A stretch of DNA of 6,623 bases from Stenotrophomonas maltophilia. GTDB taxonomy: Bacteria; Pseudomonadota; Gammaproteobacteria; Xanthomonadales; Xanthomonadaceae. The notes under the pieces were generated by a model. The model was not told the DNA's origin. It searched no databases and was given only the letters and a program-made list of their open reading frames with translations. The DNA lies in the NCBI GenBank assembly GCA_002386405.1, contig DGIP01000210.1, forward strand, positions 897-7,519, written 5' to 3'. Within the stretch, counting starts at the first letter, position 1; every line of letters begins with the position of its first letter. Positions 1-5,955 of this stretch are shown in pieces. The position numbers and the translations under genes are program-made.

Positions 1-25
1 GTAGGTGCCGACCGTTGGTCGGCAC
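1..25 (+). repeat. SMAG/REP-type palindrome, forward copy
   Basis: A GTAG tetranucleotide (1-4) is followed by a perfect 9-bp stem, GTGCCGACC (5-13) and GGTCGGCAC (17-25), around the loop GTT. A GTAG end on a short palindrome is the hallmark of the SMAG repeats described in Stenotrophomonas maltophilia, members of the REP class mobilised by RAYT (REP-associated tyrosine) transposases. The copy starts at the first base of the window, so anything to its left cannot be seen. Family assignment rests on the GTAG-plus-palindrome structure; no repeat search was made. Confidence 0.85.
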
Positions 26-33
26 GTGAAGGC

Positions 34-58
34 GTACCCACCAACGGTGGGTACCTAC
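34..58 (-). repeat. SMAG/REP-type palindrome, inverted copy
   Basis: Read on the minus strand this is GTAG (58-55), then a 9-bp stem GTACCCACC / GGTGGGTAC around the loop GTT, the same design and loop as the first copy. The two stems differ at a few paired positions that keep base pairing, as expected of REP family members. The copies face opposite ways with the GTAG ends outermost and 8 bp between them (26-33), a typical REP dimer. The minus-strand GTAG also contains the TAG stop codon of the argP-like gene. In RNA the pair could form two adjacent hairpins and act as an mRNA 3'-end stabiliser or terminator for that gene. Confidence 0.85.
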
Positions 59-960
59 CGTTTGCGGCGCACCAACGTAGCCGACGCCGCCAGAACCGCC
101 TTGGTCAGCAGCGCCATCGTCTGCACGTCGCCCTTCCAGTGCTGCCAGTACAGCGGCACGTCTTCCCACGCGCGCGGCTTCATCAGCACCAGCCGCCCGG
201 CATCAAGATGGCGCTTGACCAGCGGCAGCGGATTCATCGTCCAGCCCAGCCCGCCCACGTTGGCCTGCACGAACGCCCGCGTCGACGGCACCCACCAGGT
301 GGGCGCCGTCATCGGCAGGTAGTCGCCCGCCAGCCGCCGCGCGAACCGCGCCTGCATGTCGTCCTTGCGGTTGAACACCAGCACCGGCGCCTGCGCCAGC
401 GACTGCGCGTTCACCCCCTTTGCAAAGTAGCGGTCGTGGAACGCCTGCGTGCACGTGGCCGCATAGCGGATGCTGCCCAGCGCGTGGATCTGGCAGCCCT
501 GCACCGGCTCGTCCAGCGTGGTCACCGCGCCCAGCACCGCGCCCTGGCGCAGCAGTGCCACCGTGTGGTCCTGGTCTTCCGAACGCAGGTCCAGCGTCGT
601 CCCCGTCTGCCGCGCGAAACTCAGCGCCGCCTCCGGGAACCAGGTTTCCAGGCTGTCGTGGTTCACCGCCACCGGGATGCTCGCGTGCGGCAGGTCCTCG
701 TCCGCGATGCCCATCCGGTGCAGCGCATCGTGCTCCAGCAGCGCCGTCTGCTCGGCCAGCTGCACCAGCACCTGGCCTTCTGGCGTGGCCACCGCCGGCG
801 AAGAGCGCTTCACCAGCAGCCGCCCGACCCGGTCCTCCAGCGCCTTCACCCGCTGCGACACCGCCGAGGCCGTCACGTTGAGCGACTGCGCCGCCCGCTC
901 GAAACTGCCTTCGCGGATCACCGCCGCCAGGGCGCGGAGCTGGGCATGGTCAATGCGCAT
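55..960 (-). CDS. argP: ArgP/LysG-type LysR transcriptional regulator
   Basis: A 301-residue cytoplasmic LysR-family regulator; ArgP (formerly IciA) proteins are usually about 295-305 residues. The N-terminal winged helix-turn-helix spans about residues 4-62, with the recognition region around 20-45 (FERAAQSLNVTASAVSQRVK), very close to E. coli ArgP from memory. The effector domain follows from about 92, including VNHDSLETW (99-107), where E. coli ArgP has VNADSLATW. In known members Arg or Lys binding controls the divergently encoded basic amino acid exporter, and the exporter gene here starts 133 bp away in the opposite direction. A GGA about 10 nt upstream of the ATG is a modest ribosome binding site. 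The stop codon lies inside the GTAG end of a REP repeat, so the last residues may have been set by its insertion. Substrate preference (Arg versus Lys) cannot be read from the sequence. Confidence 0.93.
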   Translation of the reverse strand: MRIDHAQLRALAAVIREGSFERAAQSLNVTASAVSQRVKALEDRVGRLLVKRSSPAVATPEGQVLVQLAEQTALLEHDALHRMGIADEDLPHASIPVAVNHDSLETWFPEAALSFARQTGTTLDLRSEDQDHTVALLRQGAVLGAVTTLDEPVQGCQIHALGSIRYAATCTQAFHDRYFAKGVNAQSLAQAPVLVFNRKDDMQARFARRLAGDYLPMTAPTWWVPSTRAFVQANVGGLGWTMNPLPLVKRHLDAGRLVLMKPRAWEDVPLYWQHWKGDVQTMALLTKAVLAASATLVRRKR

Positions 961-1017
961 CGTCTTAAGTTCCGCTAAAGATGGTTAAGTAAGTTTAGCT
1001 CTACTTTTCCATGTTGC

Positions 1018-1035
1018 GGCGCGACAATACGCGCC
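1018..1035. repeat. 6-bp inverted repeat at the exporter promoter
   Basis: GGCGCG (1018-1023) and CGCGCC (1030-1035) form perfect arms around ACAATA, and the candidate -10 box GACAAT overlaps the left arm and spacer. This could be an operator, part of the ArgP footprint, or, if transcription starts upstream, a leader hairpin. The G/C-only arms could also occur by chance in DNA of this composition. Confidence 0.45.
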
Positions 1036-1080
1036 ATCACGGTGCTGTACGCCTTGGCGAGGCACCGCCCCCCAGCAAGA

Positions 1081-1086
1081 CAGGTG
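1081..1086 (+). promoter_or_regulatory. Ribosome binding site of the LysE/ArgO exporter
   Basis: AGGTGG lies 7 nt before the ATG at 1094. It is a good Shine-Dalgarno match and supports this start codon for the exporter. Confidence 0.7.
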
Positions 1087-1093
1087 GTATCCC

Positions 1094-1729
1094 ATGTTCT
1101 CCTTCATTTCCGGCGGCCCCGGTCTGGCCGCGTGGCTCAGTGGTGCCGCAGCCGGCATCGGCCTGTTCGCCGTGGTCGGGGCCCAGAGTGCCTTCATCCT
1201 GCGCCAGGGCATCCTGCGCAAGCACATCGTGCCGGTCGTGGCGACCTGCGCCGCGATCGATGCCGTCTTCATTTTCGCCAGCGTGGCCGGCCTGCGCACC
1301 CTGACCCAGGCACTGCCGTGGCTCACCACCGTGGTGCTGTGGGGCGGCGTGGCCTTCCTCAGCTGGTACGCCTGGCAGTCCGCCCGGCGCGCGCTGGCCG
1401 GTGGCGGCGGCATGCAGGTCGATGACGGCGACAACACCTCGCGCCGCGCCGTGCTGACCGCCGCGGTCGGCTTCTCGCTGATCAACCCGCACTTCTGGCT
1501 GGACATGATGGTGATCGGCTCCATCGCCGAAAACTTCGGCAATGCCCGCATGGCCTTCGCCGCCGGCGTGGTCACCGCCAGCTGCCTGTGGCTGACCGGC
1601 CAAGGCCTCGGTGCCCGCCTGCTGGCCCCGTTGTTCACCAAACCCCGTACCTGGCGGATCCTCGACGGCACCATCGCCGTGATCCTGTCCATCCTGGCCC
1701 TGAGCCTGGCGTTCCGCGGCGTGCATTGA
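1094..1729 (+). CDS. argO: LysE/ArgO family basic amino acid exporter
   Basis: A 211-residue inner-membrane protein, the normal size for ArgO/LysE exporters, which expel excess L-arginine and/or L-lysine. About six hydrophobic segments can be seen, near residues 11-30, 45-66, 74-94, 119-144, 153-175 and 188-208, with a hydrophilic loop at about 95-118 (RRALAGGGGMQVDDGDNTSRR). Family signatures are present: VVGAQSAFILRQGI (27-40), corresponding to the usual GPQNAFVLRQG, and LINPHFWLD (129-137), with the NPH motif of LysE proteins. The AGGTGG site 7 nt upstream supports the start. It is divergent from the ArgP-like regulator, which most likely activates it when Arg or Lys accumulates. A strong terminator follows, so it is probably monocistronic. 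Which amino acid is exported is not resolved; lysE would be an equally fair name. Confidence 0.93.
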   Translation: MFSFISGGPGLAAWLSGAAAGIGLFAVVGAQSAFILRQGILRKHIVPVVATCAAIDAVFIFASVAGLRTLTQALPWLTTVVLWGGVAFLSWYAWQSARRALAGGGGMQVDDGDNTSRRAVLTAAVGFSLINPHFWLDMMVIGSIAENFGNARMAFAAGVVTASCLWLTGQGLGARLLAPLFTKPRTWRILDGTIAVILSILALSLAFRGVH

Positions 1730-1745
1730 TCTCTCTCTCTCTCTC
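1730..1745 (+). repeat. (TC)8 dinucleotide repeat
   Basis: Eight uninterrupted TC units start directly after the TGA of the exporter gene. Such tracts are prone to slippage, but this one lies outside any coding region and between a stop codon and a terminator, so length changes would not shift a reading frame. No function is evident. Confidence 0.9.
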
Positions 1746-1760
1746 CGTCAATGCTCGTCT

Positions 1761-1792
1761 AAATGGCACCGTTCGCGGTGCCATTTTTCTTT
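1761..1792 (+). terminator. Intrinsic terminator of the exporter gene
   Basis: AAATGGCACCG (1761-1771) pairs perfectly with CGGTGCCATTT (1776-1786) around a TTCG tetraloop, giving an 11-bp stem. It runs into five Ts (1784-1788) and then CTTT. This is a classic Rho-independent terminator 31 bp past the stop codon, and it isolates the exporter from the peptidase genes downstream. Confidence 0.92.
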
Positions 1793-1843
1793 CCGGGCCG
1801 CAAGCGCCCGGGAGCGTCGCCACTGGCCTGTCCCACGTCGAAC

Positions 1844-1892
1844 TGTCTAGAATCGCCGATCACGGACAAGGTGTCTGGTTGGAGGGGGAAGG
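1844..1892 (+). promoter_or_regulatory. Promoter and leader of first S9 peptidase
   Basis: TGTCTAGAATCG (1844-1855) contains TAGAAT (1848-1853), a 5-of-6 match to the sigma-70 -10 box. The same 12 bases occur at the same place before the second peptidase gene. No good -35 box is visible. Transcription would start near 1860, giving a leader of about 33 nt. CGGACA (1863-1868) can pair with TGTCTG (1872-1877, one G-U) in a small hairpin at the 5' end. The ribosome binding site is GGAGG (1881-1885), 7 nt before the ATG, in the purine-rich run GGAGGGGGAAGG. Repetition of the motif before both paralogues is the main support for the promoter call. Confidence 0.6.
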
Positions 1893-3881
1893 ATGAAGTA
1901 CTCGAAATGGGCGGCCCTGGCCGTCGTGGCCCTGCTGTTCGGGCCGGTGGGGCAGGGTTCCGCTGCGGACCTGGACCTTGAGCGCTATCTCAAGCGCGAC
2001 ACGTTCACCGACATCAAGCTGTCCCCGGGCGGGGACTATTACGCGGCCACCGTGCCGATGGAAGACCGCACCGCACTGGCGATCCTGAGCCGCGCCACCG
2101 GCAAGGTCACCGGCTCGTTCGTGCCGCCGCGCAACAACCACGCCACCAGTTTCTACTGGGTCAACAACGAGCGCGTGCTGATCGGCCTGGCCGAAAAGTT
2201 CGGCAGCCTCGACCAGCCCCAGCTCACCGGTGAGCTGTACGCCATGAACGCCAATGGCGGCCGTGGTGAACTGCTGGTCGGCTACCGGGTGGAAGGCAAG
2301 GGGCCCGGCACCCGTATCCAGCCCAAGAAGGTAGAGGCCGTGGCCGCCTTCCTGATCGATTCGATGCCGCAGGACGAGCGCAACGTGCTGGTTACCGTGT
2401 GGCCGTTCTCCGAAGATCCCTTCACCCGTGTCGATCGCATGGATATCGCCAGTGGCCGCCGCGTCACCGTGGCCCGGTCGCCGGTGCGCCGCGCCGATTT
2501 CACCAGCGACCCGAGCGGGCAGATCCGCTTTGCCCATGGCGCCGGCATCGACAACGTCAACAAGCTCTACTACCGCGATGCCATCGGCGATACCTGGAAG
2601 CTGGTCAACGATGAAGCCGATACCGGCCGCATCGAAACCGCGCTCGGTTTCTCCGAAGACGGCAAGACCGCCTACCTGCAGGTGCAGCAGGCCAACGGCC
2701 CCGATGCCATCGTGACCTGGGACCCGGCCACCGGCACCCGCAACCCGCTGCTGCGTGACCCGGTGGTGGACCCGGACCGGCTGATCTACCGCCCCGGCAC
2801 CCGCGTTCCGGTGGGTGCGCTCTACCTGGGCGACAAGCCGCGCACCCGCTTCTTCGACGAAACCTCGGCCGACGCCCGCCTGTACCGCAGCCTGGAAGCA
2901 GCGTTCGGCGGCGATGCGGTGTTCATCGCCTCCAGCACGCGCGATGGCCGCAGCGTGCTGGTGGAAACCTGGTCGGGAAGCAATCCGGGTGACTTCTACA
3001 TCTTCGACACCGTCGCCAAGAAGGCCGAGCACCTGATCAGCCGCGGCGCATGGGTCGACCCGGACACCGCCGCCAAGGTCCAGCCGTATGCCTTCAAAGC
3101 GCGCGACGGCATGGAGCTGCACGGCTACCTGACCCTGCCGGCCGCGTCGGCAGGGGCGAAGCCGCCGATGGTGGTGATGCCGCATGGCGGCCCCTTCGGC
3201 ATCTTCGACGACGGCAGCTATGACGCGGAAGCGCAGATGCTGGCCGGGGCCGGTTACGCGGTACTGCAGGTCAACTTCCGGGGTTCGGGCAACTTCGGCC
3301 GCGCCTACCAGCATGCCGGCGCCAAGCAGTGGGGCGCTGCCATGCAGGATGACGTGACCGATGCGACCCGCTGGGCGATCAGCCAGGGCCACGCCGATCC
3401 CGCCCGGGTCTGCATCTATGGCGCCAGCTACGGCGCATACGCGGCGATGATGGGCGCGGCCCGCGAACCGGGCATGTACCGCTGCGCCGCCGGCTACGTC
3501 GGCGTGTACGACCTGCCGATGATGCACACCACCGGCGATGTCCAGCGCAGCGGCTCGGGCAGCACCTACCTGAAGGAATGGCTGGGCAGCCCCAACGACG
3601 TGGCCGCGGTTTCGCCGGTCAACCTTGCCGACCGCATCAAGGTGCCGGTGTTCCTGGCGGCGGGCGGCGAAGACGAGCGCGCCCCGATCCAGCACACCAA
3701 GCGGATGGAAGCGGCGCTGCAGAAGGCTGGCGTGCCGGTGGAATCGCTGTACTACTCCACCGAAGGCCACGGCTTCTATACCGACCCGCACCGCCGCGAG
3801 TACTACGGCAAGCTGCTGGCATTCCTGTCGCGCAGCCTGGGTGGCAAGACCGCAGGCGCGGCGGCCGCCGCCTCGCCCTGA
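1893..3881 (+). CDS. Secreted S9-family serine peptidase, copy 1
   Basis: A 662-residue prolyl oligopeptidase-family (MEROPS S9) hydrolase, probably periplasmic. Residues 1-24 look like a Sec signal peptide (MKYSKW, a hydrophobic core, then GQGSA and probable cleavage near AD). About 28-395 has the weak repeat pattern of a beta-propeller, which in this family limits access to short peptides. The catalytic alpha/beta-hydrolase domain (Peptidase_S9) runs from about 400. It shows HGGP (431-434, oxyanion region), FRGSGNFG, the nucleophile elbow GASYGA with Ser512, Asp594 in GGEDERAP, and His626 in EGHGF, so the triad is complete. The mature protein has only two cysteines, C507 and C531, on either side of the nucleophile. 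The Ala-rich tail follows LAFLSRSLGG. It is followed by a terminator and a paralogue of similar length, about 60% identical by eye. Exact substrate is unknown; a dipeptidyl- or acylaminoacyl-peptidase-like activity is likely, but an esterase cannot be excluded. Confidence 0.92.
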   Translation: MKYSKWAALAVVALLFGPVGQGSAADLDLERYLKRDTFTDIKLSPGGDYYAATVPMEDRTALAILSRATGKVTGSFVPPRNNHATSFYWVNNERVLIGLAEKFGSLDQPQLTGELYAMNANGGRGELLVGYRVEGKGPGTRIQPKKVEAVAAFLIDSMPQDERNVLVTVWPFSEDPFTRVDRMDIASGRRVTVARSPVRRADFTSDPSGQIRFAHGAGIDNVNKLYYRDAIGDTWKLVNDEADTGRIETALGFSEDGKTAYLQVQQANGPDAIVTWDPATGTRNPLLRDPVVDPDRLIYRPGTRVPVGALYLGDKPRTRFFDETSADARLYRSLEAAFGGDAVFIASSTRDGRSVLVETWSGSNPGDFYIFDTVAKKAEHLISRGAWVDPDTAAKVQPYAFKARDGMELHGYLTLPAASAGAKPPMVVMPHGGPFGIFDDGSYDAEAQMLAGAGYAVLQVNFRGSGNFGRAYQHAGAKQWGAAMQDDVTDATRWAISQGHADPARVCIYGASYGAYAAMMGAAREPGMYRCAAGYVGVYDLPMMHTTGDVQRSGSGSTYLKEWLGSPNDVAAVSPVNLADRIKVPVFLAAGGEDERAPIQHTKRMEAALQKAGVPVESLYYSTEGHGFYTDPHRREYYGKLLAFLSRSLGGKTAGAAAAASP

Positions 3882-3898
3882 GCGCAACCACGATGACG

Positions 3899-3933
3899 CA
3901 CGAACGGCACCTCCGGGTGCCGTTCGTGTTTCT
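3899..3933 (+). terminator. Intrinsic terminator between the two peptidase genes
   Basis: CACGAACGGCACC (3899-3911) and GGTGCCGTTCGTG (3916-3928) form a perfect 13-bp stem around a TCCG loop, followed by TTTCT. The stem is very strong but the T-tract is short. It starts 17 bp after the stop codon of the first peptidase gene. Its core GGCACC/GGTGCC and UNCG-like loop resemble the terminator at 1761-1792. It suggests that the second copy depends mainly on its own promoter. Confidence 0.85.
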
Positions 3934-3966
3934 GGCCGTGGGCGGATGGCGCCGCGCGCGCGGTTC

Positions 3967-4014
3967 TGTCTAGAATCGGCGACCCGGACAGGGGGTCCGG
4001 ACCAAGGGGGAAGG
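3967..4014 (+). promoter_or_regulatory. Promoter and leader of second S9 peptidase
   Basis: TGTCTAGAATCG (3967-3978) with the -10-like TAGAAT (3971-3976) repeats the motif seen before the first copy. The -10 box starts 44 bp before the ATG here and 45 bp there. No -35 box is evident. The predicted leader of about 32 nt contains a perfect hairpin, CCGGAC (3984-3989) and GTCCGG (3995-4000) with loop AGGGG, at the same relative place as the hairpin in copy 1. The ribosome binding site is AGGGGG within AAGGGGGAAGG, directly before the ATG at 4015, and mirrors the first gene. Confidence 0.6.
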
Positions 4015-5955
4015 ATGCGCAAGACACTGATGGCCGCGCTGCTGGGCGCCGGCTGTGCGTTGCTGTCGGCGGGGGCCGGCGCGGTCGACCTGGAGCGCTA
4101 CCTGCGCGACGATGCGTTCACCAACATCAAGATTTCGCCGGACGGCACCTATGTCGCCGCCAGCGTGCCGCTCCAGGACGCGACCGCCATCGCGATCCTG
4201 CGCACGTCCGACATGGCGATGGTCGGCTCGTTCCGCCCGCCGCGCGACAACCACGCCGGCAGCTTCGACTGGGTCAGCAACCAGCGCCTGGTGATCGGAC
4301 TGGCGCAGAAGTGGGGCCGCCTGGACAAACCCCGCCCGACCGGCGAGCTGTACGGCATCAACGCCGATGGCAAGAGCGGCGAGCTGCTGGTCGGCTATCG
4401 GGTCGGTGGGCTCAACGACAGCCAGGTGTCGGCGTTCCTGACCGACGATCTCGTCGATGACGAGCGCAACGTGCTGATTGCCGTGTGGCCGTTCGCCGAA
4501 AATCCCTACACCCGCATCGAACGCATGGACGCGGTGACTGGGCGACGGATCGTGGTGGCGCGCTCGCCCGTCCAAGGCGCGTACTTCACTACCGACAACA
4601 GCGGTGAAGTGCGGTTCGCACTGGGCTCGGGCTCGGACAACGTGCAGAAGCTGTACTACCGCGTGCAGCGCGGCGACGACTGGGTGCTGCTCAACGATGA
4701 AGCGGTCAGCCGGCGCGTCGAGAAGCCGCTGGGCTTCTCCGCCGACGGCAGCCTGGCCTACCTGTGGATCGAGCAGACCGAGGGCCCCGATGCCATCGTC
4801 AGCTGGAACCCGCAGACCAACGAGCGCCACACCCTGCTGCGCGACGAGGTGGTGGACCCGGGCCTGGTGATCTACCAGCCGGGCACCCGCATTCCGGTGG
4901 GCGCGCTCTACTACGGCGACGTGCCGAAGGCGCGCTTCTTCGACGACACCTCCAGCACCGCGCGGCTGTACCGCAGCCTGCAGGCGGCGCTGCGCAGCCC
5001 GGTGTACATCACCTCCAGCACCCGCGACGGGCGCATCGTACTGGCGCAGACCTGGTCGGGCAGCAACCCGGGCGACTTCTACCGCTACGACACGGTGGAG
5101 AAGAAGGCCACGCTGCTGGCCAGCCGCAGCAGCTGGATCGATCCGTCACAGAGCGCACAGGTGCGCCCGGTGGCATTGAAGGCGCGCGATGGCCTGCCGT
5201 TGCATGGCTTCCTGACCGTGCCCAATGGCAGGGACGCGCGCCGGCTGCCGATGGTGGTGGTGCCGCATGGTGGGCCGATCGGCGTGTTCGACGAAGGCGG
5301 CTATGAGCATGAAACCCAGCTGCTCGCGGCGGCCGGGTATGCAGTGCTGCAGATCAACTTCCGCGGCTCGTCCAACTATGGGCGCGCGCACACCGCTGCG
5401 GCCAAGCACCAGTGGGGCCTGCGCATGCAGGACGACGTGACCGATGCCACGCGCTGGGCGATCGAGCAGGGCATTGCCGATGAAAAGCGCATCTGCATCT
5501 ACGGCGCCAGCTACGGGGCCTATGCGGCGTTGATGGGCACCGTGCGCGAGCCGGGGCTGTACCAGTGTGCGGCCGGCTACGTGGGCATCTACGACCTGCC
5601 GCTGATGTTCGAGCGCGGCGACATCCAGAGCGACCGTTCCGTCATGACCTACCTGCGCGACTGGCTGGGCGCGCCGGAAGCCTTGGGCGAGCGTTCGCCG
5701 GTGAACCTGGCCGCGCAGGTGAAAGTGCCGGTGTTCCTGGCCGCCGGCGGCGAAGACAAGCGCGCCCCGATCCAGCACACCAAGAAGATGGAGGCGGCGC
5801 TGCGCAAGGCCGGCAGTCCGGTCGAAGCCCTGTACTACAAAAGTGAAGGCCACGGCTTCTACACCCCGGAACACCAGCGCGAGTACTACACCCGCCTGCT
5901 GGCCTTCCTGTCGCGCAGCCTCGGCGGCCAGACCGCTTCAGCCGCCCAACCCTAG
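4015..5955 (+). CDS. Secreted S9-family serine peptidase, copy 2
   Basis: A 646-residue paralogue of the upstream peptidase. The ATG at 4015 was chosen because it follows AGGGGGAAGG and begins a clear signal peptide (MRKTLMAALLGAGCALLSAGAGA, probable cleavage before VDLERYL); the frame stays open further upstream, but that stretch only overlaps the first gene. A propeller-like region (about 25-382) precedes the Peptidase_S9 domain (from about 387), with HGGP at 418-421, GASYGA with Ser499, Asp581 in GGEDKRAP, and His613 in EGHGF. The triad is therefore intact. The offset to copy 1 is a constant 13 residues, made up of 3 in the signal peptide, 9 in a propeller loop and 1 near the end of the propeller. 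The mature protein again has only two cysteines (C494, C518). Retention of both complete copies suggests different substrates or conditions of use. The stop codon lies in the middle of a perfect palindrome. Substrate is unknown. Confidence 0.92.
   Translation: MRKTLMAALLGAGCALLSAGAGAVDLERYLRDDAFTNIKISPDGTYVAASVPLQDATAIAILRTSDMAMVGSFRPPRDNHAGSFDWVSNQRLVIGLAQKWGRLDKPRPTGELYGINADGKSGELLVGYRVGGLNDSQVSAFLTDDLVDDERNVLIAVWPFAENPYTRIERMDAVTGRRIVVARSPVQGAYFTTDNSGEVRFALGSGSDNVQKLYYRVQRGDDWVLLNDEAVSRRVEKPLGFSADGSLAYLWIEQTEGPDAIVSWNPQTNERHTLLRDEVVDPGLVIYQPGTRIPVGALYYGDVPKARFFDDTSSTARLYRSLQAALRSPVYITSSTRDGRIVLAQTWSGSNPGDFYRYDTVEKKATLLASRSSWIDPSQSAQVRPVALKARDGLPLHGFLTVPNGRDARRLPMVVVPHGGPIGVFDEGGYEHETQLLAAAGYAVLQINFRGSSNYGRAHTAAAKHQWGLRMQDDVTDATRWAIEQGIADEKRICIYGASYGAYAALMGTVREPGLYQCAAGYVGIYDLPLMFERGDIQSDRSVMTYLRDWLGAPEALGERSPVNLAAQVKVPVFLAAGGEDKRAPIQHTKKMEAALRKAGSPVEALYYKSEGHGFYTPEHQREYYTRLLAFLSRSLGGQTASAAQP

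Larger units (their letters stand above)
961..1093. promoter_or_regulatory. Divergent argP-lysE promoter region
   Basis: These 133 bp separate the divergent regulator and exporter. Its left half is A/T-rich compared with the genes and holds TTAAGT twice (965-970 and 985-990, 20 bp apart, about two helical turns) and a 6-bp inverted repeat, GCTAAA (974-979) and TTTAGC (994-999), centred near 986. These are plausible half-sites for a LysR tetramer, and ArgP is the obvious candidate by position. A second dyad lies at 1018-1035 and has its own entry. GACAAT (1023-1028) matches 4 of 6 positions of a sigma-70 -10 box for the exporter, with no convincing -35, as expected of an activator-dependent promoter. 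Promoter positions are guesses; the repeats are seen directly. Confidence 0.6.

Noticed and set aside
1..58. CRISPR-like repeat pair
   Set aside because: There are only two inverted copies with internal palindromes and an 8-bp gap, no regular spacers and no cas genes. The GTAG ends identify REP elements.
139..978. A 279-codon plus-strand frame over the regulator gene
   Set aside because: Its product is Arg/His/Gln-rich low-complexity sequence with no domain, and it is the complement of a convincing ArgP-family gene.
1037..1726. Long minus-strand frames opposite the exporter gene
   Set aside because: They are shadows of the LysE/ArgO gene; their Gly/His/Gln-rich products show no family signature and no start signals.
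1793..1811. Second small hairpin (CCGGGC/GCCCGG) just after the exporter terminator
   Set aside because: Only six G/C pairs around a 7-nt loop with no T-run. Such stems are expected by chance in this composition.
3625..4014. Upstream in-frame extension of the second peptidase by 130 codons
   Set aside because: It overlaps the 3' end of the first gene in another frame, crosses a terminator and promoter, and would bury the signal peptide. The ATG at 4015 has a strong ribosome binding site and a signal peptide directly after it.
1860..4022. A 720-codon open frame on the minus strand antisense to the whole first peptidase gene
   Set aside because: Its product is rich in Ala, Arg, Gly, His and Val without recognisable domains, as expected of the complement of a G/C-rich gene. 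The corresponding antisense frame of the paralogue is broken by stops, so it is not conserved, whereas the sense proteins are clearly S9 peptidases.
4045..4056. Possible lipoprotein signal (GAGC with Cys14) in the second peptidase
   Set aside because: The -3 residue is Gly, not the usual Leu/Val/Ile, and the hydrophobic stretch continues after the Cys to a good type I site (AGA before VDL). The first copy has no Cys in its signal.
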